From: CAZJDM01 sp964544765
GTDB lineage: Bacteria > Bdellovibrionota_B > Oligoflexia > CAYFLR01
Direction of reading: 5' to 3'
NCBI GenBank assembly: GCA_964544765.1
Contig: CAZJDM010000177.1
Location: forward strand, 1 to 8,369
Length of the DNA stretch: 8,369 bases
The translations under genes and the position numbers were made by a program. Of the stretch, positions 1 to 6,618 are shown in pieces. Below the pieces are notes generated by a model. It had not been told where the DNA came from, did not search any database, and was given only the letters and a program-made list of their open reading frames with translations. Within the stretch, counting starts at the first letter, position 1; each line of letters begins with the position of its first letter.

Positions 1-552
1 TTAAATAAAGAGGATGATAAAATAATTGATGATATTGTACCTATTACTATTACTACCGATGCTTTAATTTGTATACGCCCTATCACATGGAAAATTTTCG
101 AATTAAAAGAAGTGTCAAATATAAAGATAATTGAAGATATTTCTCAAGAGCATAGACGCCTTGGTCGTCGATATGATTTAAACACCAATCAAATAGTTAA
201 TATAGATATTGGACCTAAATTAAGCTTCGAGTGCGAAGTAAAAGATGTCTCTATTAGGGGCATGGCTCTCCATGTTGAGGATAGTTCCCAATTTACCCTT
301 AAAAGCATTGCTAAACTTTCAGTGAAAAACTGGGTTTTTAGAGTTAAGATAACTCACATTGGCACAGATAACACTATTGGCATTTGCTATGACTTCTTTA
401 CAGGAAAGGAAATTGCTCAAATATTTGAACTGCCAGAAGATAGTATCAGGCCATATTATGCAAGTCTCGAACAGTATAAAAGTGAATCAGCCCGTCAAAT
501 ATCGGAAATACTAGATGACGATGACAATGATAACGATGATGATGACAATTAG
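1..552 (+). CDS. PilZ-domain protein, 5' end outside the window
   Basis: PilZ domains bind cyclic di-GMP and pass the signal to motility, surface or regulatory partners. The two ligand-binding elements are visible. One is the Arg cluster HRRLGRR (RxxxR) at residues 51-57 of the visible part. The other is DVSIRG (DxSxxG) at 82-87. A beta-rich stretch follows, ending near GICYDFF, as expected for the PilZ barrel. The protein ends in a run of Asp/Asn (12 residues, bases 514-549), an unusual acidic tail. The frame is open from base 1 to the stop at 550-552. The first possible start inside the window is a GTG at 112 with no well-placed Shine-Dalgarno sequence, so I infer the gene begins upstream. 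About 37 residues before that GTG are in frame. They show no domain I recognise. The next gene is convergent, 39 nt away. The PilZ assignment is firm; the partner process is unknown. Confidence 0.8.
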   Translation, partial: LNKEDDKIIDDIVPITITTDALICIRPITWKIFELKEVSNIKIIEDISQEHRRLGRRYDLNTNQIVNIDIGPKLSFECEVKDVSIRGMALHVEDSSQFTLKSIAKLSVKNWVFRVKITHIGTDNTIGICYDFFTGKEIAQIFELPEDSIRPYYASLEQYKSESARQISEILDDDDNDNDDDDN

Positions 553-591
553 ATTCTACTAATTAATCCCTGGGACGTTTCTCACCAGCGA

Positions 592-2007
592 CTAATTCCC
601 TATTTGGCTTTTTATTTGATTTTCTAATTTTTGAATATAATTATCATGTGGTAAATTTCCACGTGCGGCTACTAGAACTTCTTGGGCCTGATCATATTTT
701 TTTAATTGAATCAACACTCCCGCCAGATTGAGTTGAGACTGTCCAATATCTTCTCGTAAATAATTAGCTGATATACCATCTTCAGTTTTTTCCGTGATAC
801 TTTGCTGAAGAGTAGAAATGGTCTTCTCATAACTCTCAACAGCTTTATCCAGATTGCCATTTTGTAAATGGGCAGATGCTAGTTTAGGAAGTACATTATT
901 ACGATTATGGGAATTATCTGAGGCCTTTTGAAAAAAATCAATAGCTTTGTCCATATCACCCTTCTTGCTATAAAGGTCCCCCAAACGAAGAGCAATGTTG
1001 GAAGAATCGGCATCCTGGTTGTTATACAAGTCTTCAAGGAAATCTATTCCTTTTTGATAATCACCTTTTTTTGCATAAAGGCGTGTTAGTTCATAAGTTA
1101 CTGACTCGTTGTTAGGACTGACAGTTGCCGCTTGTTCCCACAAGTCAGTAGCTTTATCAATATTACCTTTATGTAAATGAGCAGACGCTAGACTCTCGAG
1201 AACCTGCACGGAATTTTTGGAATTATTTTGAGCTATTTCAAAGTAACTAATGGCCGTATCGAGATCTCCTTTTTGCAGATAAAGATCTCCCAGATTATGT
1301 GCCAGGTTGGGTGAGTCAGAACTTTTATTACTGTAAAGTTCTTCTAGAAAATCAATTCCTTTTTGAAAATCATTTTGTTCAATATAAAGTTCTACCAATT
1401 CGTAAGTAGCAAAATCATTATTGGGATCAATAGATGTTGCTTGCTCCAATAGTGATGTTGCCTTTTCTTTATCATTTTTATGATTCAGGTAAACCATGGC
1501 TAATTCTTCTATAGCCTGGTAGTTACTTGGATTTTGTTTGATCAAAATATTTAAGTTCTGGATTGCCTCTTCTATTTGACCATCATGAATAAGATCGTAA
1601 ACTTCAATTAACTCATCATCTATTTCATCAAGATTATGTCGATTGGCAATTATATGCTGGTTGGTAATCATATGCCGGTTGGTGGTTTGGTTATCAGCAG
1701 TTATTTTATGACAAGGAATTTTATTGTCATTTATGGAGCATTTATTGCTTGGTTGTGAATGATAATTTATATATTTGCGCTTTTCAATCGAAGTTAAACT
1801 TGAAGAGGATTTTTTATTTGGTTTGGAATGATCTATTCTCTTGTTAGAAGTGAGTCCATATCCTTCATCATCCGTCAAATCTTCAGAGGCAGAAGGAGCA
1901 TATTTGATAAATAATCCTACCATTGCCATTAAGCAAAAAGCAGCAGATAATGTTTTTAACAGGGACAAAAATTGTTTTCGATTTTTTTCTTTTCTATCTT
2001 CAACCAT
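592..2007 (-). CDS. Membrane-anchored tetratricopeptide-repeat (TPR) protein
   Basis: This 471-aa protein probably scaffolds a complex at the inner membrane; no enzymatic domain is seen. Residues 1-18 are basic, residues about 19-37 form one hydrophobic helix (signal anchor), and residues 38-128 are a hydrophilic, low-complexity linker with two cysteines (C90, C99) and a hexapeptide repeat. From about 130 to 465 there is a chain of TPR-like helix pairs with typical LGDLYxxKGDxDxAI and GNxDKAxxxxEQA signatures. Residues 169-272 and 273-375 are two copies of a 103-104-residue unit. The most likely topology is N-in with the repeats in the periplasm (inference). The ATG is supported by AAGGAG at 2014-2019 with 6-nt spacing. 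A possible promoter and a strong hairpin lie upstream. It is convergent with the PilZ gene. Similar architectures are annotated only as TPR proteins, so the specific role is unknown. Confidence 0.85.
   Translation of the reverse strand: MVEDRKEKNRKQFLSLLKTLSAAFCLMAMVGLFIKYAPSASEDLTDDEGYGLTSNKRIDHSKPNKKSSSSLTSIEKRKYINYHSQPSNKCSINDNKIPCHKITADNQTTNRHMITNQHIIANRHNLDEIDDELIEVYDLIHDGQIEEAIQNLNILIKQNPSNYQAIEELAMVYLNHKNDKEKATSLLEQATSIDPNNDFATYELVELYIEQNDFQKGIDFLEELYSNKSSDSPNLAHNLGDLYLQKGDLDTAISYFEIAQNNSKNSVQVLESLASAHLHKGNIDKATDLWEQAATVSPNNESVTYELTRLYAKKGDYQKGIDFLEDLYNNQDADSSNIALRLGDLYSKKGDMDKAIDFFQKASDNSHNRNNVLPKLASAHLQNGNLDKAVESYEKTISTLQQSITEKTEDGISANYLREDIGQSQLNLAGVLIQLKKYDQAQEVLVAARGNLPHDNYIQKLENQIKSQIGN
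883..1503 (-). repeat. Two tandem copies of a 103-104-residue TPR super-unit
   Basis: Unit 1 (bases 1192-1503, residues 169-272) and unit 2 (883-1191, residues 273-375) align along their length. Both contain an EQAT/EQAA motif, then PNN, TYEL, QKGIDFLE, LGDLY and a following helix pair. A third copy starts at residue 376 (LASAHL) but diverges after about 20 residues. Each unit spans about three TPRs, so this is duplication of a block rather than of single 34-residue repeats. Confidence 0.75.
1637..1690 (-). repeat. Three 18-bp tandem repeats encoding a hexapeptide in the linker
   Basis: Three consecutive 18-bp units begin at 1637, 1655 and 1673. The first two agree at most positions; the third diverges in its last half. 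Read on the minus strand they encode hexapeptides around [TA]N[RQ]H at residues 106-123. They lie in the disordered linker between the membrane helix and the TPR domain of the 592-2007 gene. The period is in frame, so copy-number change would alter linker length without a frameshift. Confidence 0.65.
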
Positions 2008-2013
2008 TTCAAA

Positions 2014-2019
2014 CTCCTT
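2014..2019 (-). promoter_or_regulatory. Ribosome binding site of the TPR gene
   Basis: AAGGAG on the minus strand, 6 nt before the ATG at 2005-2007. It fixes the start chosen for the TPR protein. Confidence 0.7.
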
Positions 2020-2041
2020 GTGTTACCTGCTCCGACTTCAT

Positions 2042-2083
2042 TTAGACCGGGATCAGCTAGTAACTGATCCCGGTCTAATTTTT
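2042..2083 (+). terminator. Strong hairpin with T-tail on the + strand, in the TPR gene leader
   Basis: A perfect 15-bp inverted repeat (2042-2056 with 2064-2078) encloses a 7-nt loop. A run of five T follows on the + strand at 2079-2083, the form of an intrinsic terminator for rightward transcription. No + strand gene lies immediately upstream, only antisense of the TPR gene. On the minus strand the same hairpin lacks a T-run and lies between a candidate promoter and the TPR ribosome binding site. There it would be a 5' leader structure or a weak bidirectional terminator. The structure is certain; the role is not. Confidence 0.6.
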
Positions 2084-2099
2084 CAAAGGTTACTTAGTG

Positions 2100-2127
2100 A
2101 GTATATCTTTTCATATTGTAATCCAAA
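2100..2127 (-). promoter_or_regulatory. Candidate promoter of the TPR gene
   Basis: On the minus strand, TATACT (2100-2105) matches a sigma70 -10 element. TTTGGA or TTGGAT lies at 2121-2127 with a spacer of 15-16 nt. Transcription from here would start just upstream of the 15-bp hairpin and give a leader of roughly 90 nt. This rests on pattern match only; the -35 element is weak. Confidence 0.3.
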
Positions 2128-2145
2128 CTATATGAACAAAGAACT

Positions 2146-2176
2146 CTTAAAAGGGGAATCCAGCTAAGTTCCCCTT
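2146..2176 (-). terminator. Intrinsic terminator of the Gly/Cys-rich protein gene
   Basis: An 8-bp inverted repeat (AAGGGGAA at 2151-2158 with TTCCCCTT at 2169-2176) encloses a 10-nt loop. On the minus strand it is followed by a short T-run (TTTT including the stem end). It lies 20 nt past the stop codon of the 2197-2721 gene, where a terminator is expected. Confidence 0.6.
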
Positions 2177-2196
2177 CTATTACTCCTACTACCAGT

Positions 2197-2721
2197 CTAG
2201 TCTCGCTGACAAGATACGTAACAACTTCCATGAACTCTTTCACATCTTCGCATAGCTCTTTCTCTAGCACGCCATTTCCGTCTTGCAGAGGCTGAATGAC
2301 CGCCCCAATGTTCTTCCCAGCCGCTATCACGTGCTGTACATGTCCAACCACGACCCCAATCGTCATCACCCCAACCGCCGCCATTTCCAGGTCGACGAGT
2401 TACAACGCAACGTGCATATGGGTTTCTATTCATTCTATGTCGATATCGTAATTCTCTTTCACACTGTCTTACGGCTCTTCGGCAATTACGAGCACGAAAA
2501 GTGTCTAAAGTTCTTCCTCTCCAGGTTTGGAGTTCAACAACACAACTCCTACCATAACCACCGCCACCACCACCGGGTCTATAACCCCCGCCTCCACCAG
2601 GTCTATGACCGCCGCCGCCATGCCTGTATGCAAATAGTGATGAAGATAGAATAAATAAAGAGGCCCCTAGAACTGTGAATAATGAAACTCGAACCAAGGT
2701 TGTTTTTGTAGTTTTTTTCAT
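2197..2721 (-). CDS. Small exported Gly-rich, Cys-rich protein of unknown function
   Basis: I do not recognise a named family. The 174-aa product starts with a good signal peptide: KKTTK, then a hydrophobic core, with likely cleavage after SSSLFA near residue 31. Residues 34-58 are a Gly-rich segment built on [HY]RPGGGG repeats. Residues 59-174 are strongly basic and carry eight Cys (60, 80, 87, 105, 128, 160, 167, 171), an even number that suggests disulfides after export. Two halves resemble each other: C60 to C105 and C128 to C171 each contain an A[VM]R[QR]CER core, about 30 residues after a first Cys. I chose the ATG at 2719-2721 because ATGAGGAT (2728-2735) lies 7 nt upstream and the signal peptide begins there. 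The reading frame extends 33 codons further upstream without a convincing start. It is monocistronic, followed by its own terminator. The shape resembles other Cys-patterned small secreted proteins; envelope or extracellular placement is inferred. Confidence 0.75.
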   Translation of the reverse strand: MKKTTKTTLVRVSLFTVLGASLFILSSSLFAYRHGGGGHRPGGGGGYRPGGGGGGYGRSCVVELQTWRGRTLDTFRARNCRRAVRQCERELRYRHRMNRNPYARCVVTRRPGNGGGWGDDDWGRGWTCTARDSGWEEHWGGHSASARRKWRARERAMRRCERVHGSCYVSCQRD

Positions 2722-2956
2722 GCTAAAATCCTCATGATAATAGTTAAAATTTGTAACTCGGTCTCTAAAAGTGGCCGCTTTTTTTGAGATTGGTAGGTTT
2801 AAGTGCAAGTTTGGGGCCAATACTTAATATTCCTGAAAAGCCCCTGTTTTATGCGAATTAATCAGATTGATCAAATAAAGATGGAAGGAATTTTGGTACA
2901 GAATTGATACTGAAATTTGCTGAATGGTTCAGAATTGTATATTTTTTGAAAAGAGG

Positions 2957-2995
2957 TTTTCTTTTTTCTTTTTTCTGATATTTTCTTTTTTCTGA
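2957..2995 (+). repeat. Pyrimidine tract with a 15-bp direct repeat
   Basis: The tract is almost pure T and C, with T6 runs separated by single C. The 15-mer at 2964-2978 (TTTTC, T6, CTGA) is repeated exactly at 2981-2995, two bases apart. It lies about 90 nt upstream of uppP. A slippage-prone tract of this kind may affect DNA bending or promoter spacing; no function is demonstrated. Confidence 0.6.
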
Positions 2996-3024
2996 GAAGT
3001 TTTGATCGAAAACTTGAATTATAG

Positions 3025-3053
3025 GCTGGAAAGATTTCGCCACACTTTCCAGC
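3025..3053 (+). promoter_or_regulatory. Hairpin or operator-like inverted repeat upstream of uppP
   Basis: A perfect 9-bp inverted repeat (GCTGGAAAG at 3025-3033, CTTTCCAGC at 3045-3053) has an 11-nt loop. It ends 34 nt before the uppP start. No T-run follows, so it is not a terminator. It could be a DNA operator or a structured leader of the uppP mRNA. Confidence 0.45.
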
Positions 3054-3087
3054 GCACAATACTCAATTACTGAAAGGTTGAATAAAT

Positions 3088-3957
3088 ATGTATATAGATT
3101 CTATTTTACTGGGCCTTATACAAGGCGCTACTGAGTTTTTACCAGTTTCTAGTTCGGCTCATATCGTTATTCTTGAAACTTTATTAGGACGTCCCACTGG
3201 TGATCTCCTCCTAGGAGTGGTTTTACACTTTGGAACTCTAATGGCCGTGTGCTTCCTCTTTTATGCTGATTTATTAAAAATGATCTCTAATTTTTTCAAA
3301 TTACTTGTTTCTTTTGGAACCAAAAAAGAACTATGGATCGATCCACACACTAAGCTAATGGGGCATATTCTGTTAGCAACTCTTATCACCGGATGTTTAG
3401 GGTTAACCTTTAAAAGTTATATTCTGAAAGTTTTTGAGTCAACTTTTATTATAGGGATTCTTTTGATCATAAACGGTACTATTCTTTTTTGGAACAATTT
3501 TAATAACGTTAGATCAATCAATCAAAAGAGTAACCTGAAGAACAACCAGAAAACTAACCTAGAGTTATTAACCTCAAACCAAGTTACCGAGATTAAACCG
3601 TTATATTCGCTCTTAATCGGCTTTTTCCAGTCATTGGCAATATTACCTGGCATCTCTCGTTCTGGTATAACCATTACAACTGGCATTAAACTGGGTTTGA
3701 GTCGAGAGGTCGCGGGACGTTTTTCATTTTTAATATCGGTGCCGACAATATTAGGTGGATTTATTTTAGAAATTAGTGAAGTATCTCACTTTACCTCTGA
3801 GATGCTATTACCTTTATGTATTGGAGGATTTGTCTCTTTTTTAGTTGGTATATATTCTCTAAAAATATTGGTAGGTATTATTTCAAAGGGTAATATCAGT
3901 GTTTTCTCAGGATATTGTTGGGCGCTAGGAATTGTTCTTTTAATGTTTTCTCTCTAG
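3088..3957 (+). CDS. uppP: Undecaprenyl-diphosphatase UppP (BacA family)
   Basis: This integral inner-membrane enzyme dephosphorylates undecaprenyl diphosphate to undecaprenyl phosphate, regenerating the lipid carrier for peptidoglycan and other envelope polysaccharides. Overexpression of the family gives bacitracin resistance. Both family signatures are present: the (E/Q)xxxE element as QGATE at residues 12-16, running into FLPVSSSAH, and PGISRSGIT at 187-195, followed by GRFSFLISVP at 210-219. Several hydrophobic segments cover most of the 289 residues, within the usual family length. A hydrophilic Asn/Lys-rich loop at about 138-168 is longer and more polar than the surrounding sequence. 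The first motif starts close to the N-terminus as expected, and the ATG has GAAAGG at 3072-3077 with a 10-nt gap, so the start is well supported. The gene stands alone; its stop is 10 nt from the convergent argH stop. Confidence 0.95.
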   Translation: MYIDSILLGLIQGATEFLPVSSSAHIVILETLLGRPTGDLLLGVVLHFGTLMAVCFLFYADLLKMISNFFKLLVSFGTKKELWIDPHTKLMGHILLATLITGCLGLTFKSYILKVFESTFIIGILLIINGTILFWNNFNNVRSINQKSNLKNNQKTNLELLTSNQVTEIKPLYSLLIGFFQSLAILPGISRSGITITTGIKLGLSREVAGRFSFLISVPTILGGFILEISEVSHFTSEMLLPLCIGGFVSFLVGIYSLKILVGIISKGNISVFSGYCWALGIVLLMFSL

Positions 3958-3967
3958 TTTTTCTAGA

Positions 3968-5194
3968 TTAAAGATCTTGATAAGCCTGACGATACGCCTC
4001 ACGAAATGGGATTCCTTTCTTTACCAGTTCATAGGCTTTCTGGGTAGCATAAAGTTCGTTTGTAAGAGCTTTTTTACACGCTTCTTCATTAAATGTAAGG
4101 TTTTGTAAAACCAGACTCATGATGTTTAAACAATCTTGAGTAGTTTTAATGCTTTGAAATATAGACTCTTTAGTAAGTTGGACATCACGATTGTAACCAG
4201 AAATGAGATTTCCTGTTAGGCTCTTAACCTTGAATTCCTCACCCAGTACTACGTGATACTTGGCTCTTATTAGCTCCAGTATATCGGGATTTTTTTTCTG
4301 GGGCATGATGGAACTTCCAGTACATAAATGATTGGGCAAATTGATATATTTGAACTCGCTCATGTTAAATAGAATTAGATCAGTAGCCAATTTGTTCAAG
4401 TCAAACATTATATGCGAGCATGAATTGATGATGGTGAATTCGAATTTACCTCGACTCATCTGGGCATAAGTTGGATTTTCCATAACTTTAGCAAAATCCA
4501 GCCTGTCAGAGGTCATTTGACGATTGATGTTTAGTACCGGAACCCCAAAACCAGCAGCAGTGCCAAGAGGTGATTGGTCAATAATTTTTAAAGTAGCATC
4601 TAATAAATGTTGATTGTCAACAGAGGAATCAAGAAAGCTTCCTAACCAAGTATTAACTGTGGTAGGCATAGCTTTTTGCATATGAGTATATCCAGGAAGT
4701 CCTAAGTTACCAAAGTTTTTGATTAGATTGGTAAGAGCGTTTTGGTATTCTTTTTGCAACTGAACTATGTTGGATAATTCTTTCTTTTCATAAAGACGTA
4801 AAGCAGTAAGAACTTGATCATTTCGCGATCGAGCGGTATGTATTTTTTTACCGGCATCTCCATATTTAGAAGTAAGGTAATTTTCAATAGCAGTATGACA
4901 ATCCTCTTCTTCTTGTTTAATAGGAAACTTTCCTTGAGCGTCAAGCTGAATAATTTCTTGCAACCCTTGTTTAATACTTTTTAATTCATCCTCATTTAAA
5001 ACACCTATAGTACCAAGCATTTCAGCATGAGCTATCGAAGCTAGACAATCATATTTAACTAATTTTTGATCGAGGATATGATCATTACCTACTGTGAATT
5101 CCTCAATTAGTTTTTGTGATGATATTTCACTGGTAGACTGATTATTTTTATTCTTTTTATTTTTTTTATAAATATTTTTTTCCCAGAGTTTCAT
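3968..5194 (-). CDS. argH: Argininosuccinate lyase, short C-terminus
   Basis: This cytoplasmic homotetrameric enzyme splits argininosuccinate into arginine and fumarate, the last step of arginine synthesis. It belongs to the fumarase/aspartase superfamily. Signatures seen are HTARSRNDQV at residues 119-128, GYTHMQ at 168-173 with the conserved His, and GSSIMPQKKNPD at 293-304, the flexible loop with the catalytic Ser. The LWEK start and EFTVGND at 31-37 resemble Bacteroidota-type enzymes more than the E. coli LWGGRF type. Two oddities stand out. Residues 9-28 are a Lys/Asn/Ser-rich insertion between LWEK and the first helix. The protein also stops after FREAYRQ, about 45-50 residues short of the E. 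coli enzyme (about 457 aa), losing the small C-terminal helical part. The start is chosen because MKLWEK is the family N-terminus, though the Shine-Dalgarno is weak. It follows argG by 67 nt on the same strand without a terminator between, so co-transcription is likely. Active-site residues are intact. Confidence 0.93.
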   Translation of the reverse strand: MKLWEKNIYKKNKKNKNNQSTSEISSQKLIEEFTVGNDHILDQKLVKYDCLASIAHAEMLGTIGVLNEDELKSIKQGLQEIIQLDAQGKFPIKQEEEDCHTAIENYLTSKYGDAGKKIHTARSRNDQVLTALRLYEKKELSNIVQLQKEYQNALTNLIKNFGNLGLPGYTHMQKAMPTTVNTWLGSFLDSSVDNQHLLDATLKIIDQSPLGTAAGFGVPVLNINRQMTSDRLDFAKVMENPTYAQMSRGKFEFTIINSCSHIMFDLNKLATDLILFNMSEFKYINLPNHLCTGSSIMPQKKNPDILELIRAKYHVVLGEEFKVKSLTGNLISGYNRDVQLTKESIFQSIKTTQDCLNIMSLVLQNLTFNEEACKKALTNELYATQKAYELVKKGIPFREAYRQAYQDL

Positions 5195-5261
5195 CGATAT
5201 ACCAATACTTTAATATTTCTTCAATACTACGCTACTTATTCTGGTTAATTTTATTATTTTC

Positions 5262-6512
5262 TCATTTAGTATCGTCGCATTTTTGAGTGATTGAACGATG
5301 AGCCATCAATCGAACAGCGTTGATCTTAATGAAACCATCGGCATCTTTTTGATCGAAGCCGCCTTCTACATCCATACTAGAAATTTGTTGGTTATACAAG
5401 GAGCTGCCACTCTCTCTTCCAGTAACGTATACACCGCCCTTGTATAGATTGAGATAAACAATCCCATCTATCAATTCTTGACTCTTATTGATAGCAGCCA
5501 TTAAAAAATCTTTCTCTGGGCTAAACCAGAAACCGTTATATATTAGTTCCGAAAATTTTGCTGAAAGCATGTCTCTTAATCGCATAACTTCACGGTCCAT
5601 AGCTATACCTTCGATATCTTTATGGGCCTCATGTAAAATGGTACCTCCGGGCGTTTCGTAAATTCCTCTGGATTTGATCCCAACAAATCGATTTTCAACA
5701 ATATCTATACGGCCAATACCATTAGTACTACCTAGTTCATTTAAATATAAAAACAACTCCAAAGGTGTTTCTTTATAAATGTTATCATTATGATTTTTCA
5801 CTTTTACCGGAATACCATTTTTAAAAGTAATTGATATCTTGGTTGGTTTATCTGGCGCTTTTAAGGGAGAAGTAGTTTTGGAAAATATTTCTTCATTAGG
5901 TTCAAAGCTAGGATCCTCAATTACTCCGGCTTCGTGACTGATATGAAGTAAATTGTCATCTTCACTATATGGTTTATCTACGGTAGATTTTACTTCAATT
6001 TTATGCTTTTGAGCATAATTGATCAGATCGGTTCGACCTTTGAATTCATCAAGGAATTCCTTTGTTTTCCAAGGAGCAATTACTTTTATTTGAGGGTTAA
6101 GGGCGTAATAAGAGAGTTCAAACCTTACTTGATCATTACCTTTACCTGTCGCTCCATGAGACACATACTGGGCTCCTTCTAATTTAGCTATCTCCATTTG
6201 TCTTTTGGCTATCAAGGGTCTGGCAATCGCTGTCCCAAGAAGATACCGTCCTTCGTAAAGGGCATTAGCTTTGAACATAGGAAATATGTAATCTGTAACA
6301 AACTCTTCTTGTAGATTTTCGATATATACTTTTTTAGCTCCAAGAGCCTTGGCCTTTCTTTCTGCCGCTTGAAAATCCTCCTCTTGACCTACATCAGCAA
6401 CATAGGCAATTACTTGGTAACCTTTTTCAATAAGCCACTTAAGGATGACAGAGGTGTCTAAGCCTCCACTATACGCTAACACTGCGGTTTTATTATTTAT
6501 TTTGTTATTCAT
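5262..6512 (-). CDS. argG: Argininosuccinate synthase
   Basis: This cytoplasmic enzyme joins citrulline and aspartate using ATP to give argininosuccinate, AMP and pyrophosphate, the penultimate step of arginine synthesis. The N-terminal nucleotide-binding domain carries the PP-loop AYSGGLDTS at residues 13-21. EGRYLLGTAIARPL (87-100) and GATGKGNDQVRFE (120-132) are the substrate-binding signatures. The catalytic/multimerisation part has SRGIYETPGGTIL at 281-293. Its 416 residues cover the whole family, with no gaps seen. The ATG has AGGAG at 6519-6523 with 6-nt spacing. It heads a probable argG-argH transcript and is divergent from a TIGR02147-type regulator, with 200 nt between the starts. 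No obvious ArgR box was found upstream, though AT-rich palindromes are present and could serve a different regulator. Confidence 0.96.
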   Translation of the reverse strand: MNNKINNKTAVLAYSGGLDTSVILKWLIEKGYQVIAYVADVGQEEDFQAAERKAKALGAKKVYIENLQEEFVTDYIFPMFKANALYEGRYLLGTAIARPLIAKRQMEIAKLEGAQYVSHGATGKGNDQVRFELSYYALNPQIKVIAPWKTKEFLDEFKGRTDLINYAQKHKIEVKSTVDKPYSEDDNLLHISHEAGVIEDPSFEPNEEIFSKTTSPLKAPDKPTKISITFKNGIPVKVKNHNDNIYKETPLELFLYLNELGSTNGIGRIDIVENRFVGIKSRGIYETPGGTILHEAHKDIEGIAMDREVMRLRDMLSAKFSELIYNGFWFSPEKDFLMAAINKSQELIDGIVYLNLYKGGVYVTGRESGSSLYNQQISSMDVEGGFDQKDADGFIKINAVRLMAHRSITQKCDDTK

Positions 6513-6618
6513 TAAAATCTCCTATAATCCATCTTGAGATATAACTACTATATAATAGTACATTTTGCCAATAAAAAATTATTGGTTACCAAGGATTACA
6601 CTTTTGTAAACCCAAATA

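Larger units (their letters stand above)
2722..3087. other. Non-coding divergent region between the Gly/Cys-rich gene and uppP
   Basis: This 366-nt stretch should hold the promoters of both divergent genes. I see no convincing gene: the short minus-strand frames here lack a Shine-Dalgarno sequence and are Lys-rich translations of an A/T-rich tract. Visible items are the pyrimidine tract at 2957-2995, the hairpin at 3025-3053 and the uppP ribosome binding site GAAAGG at 3072-3077. No clear sigma70 promoter stands out on either strand. Confidence 0.6.

Noticed and set aside
112..552. PilZ gene starting at the GTG at 112
   Set aside because: The frame is open to base 1 and the GTG has no properly spaced Shine-Dalgarno sequence, so it is more likely an internal Val codon.
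1637..1690. CRISPR-like repeats
   Set aside because: The 18-bp units are contiguous, without spacers, and lie inside a coding frame.
1841..2167. 108-codon frame on the + strand
   Set aside because: It lies antisense to the TPR gene's N-terminus and runs through the 15-bp hairpin; it has no family resemblance.
2094..2384. 96-codon minus-strand frame
   Set aside because: It overlaps the Gly/Cys-rich gene in another frame and crosses its terminator; the valine-rich translation looks like a frame shadow.
2283..2654. 123-codon + strand frame
   Set aside because: It is antisense to the signal-peptide gene; its His/Arg-rich composition is the complement of Gly-rich codons.
2858..3059. Two overlapping short minus-strand frames of about 61 codons
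   Set aside because: They use non-ATG starts without a Shine-Dalgarno sequence. The Lys-rich translation comes from the T/C tract read in reverse.
3953..3967. TCTAG-5-CTAGA as a terminator between uppP and argH
   Set aside because: The stem is only 5 bp and there is no adequate T-run on either side.
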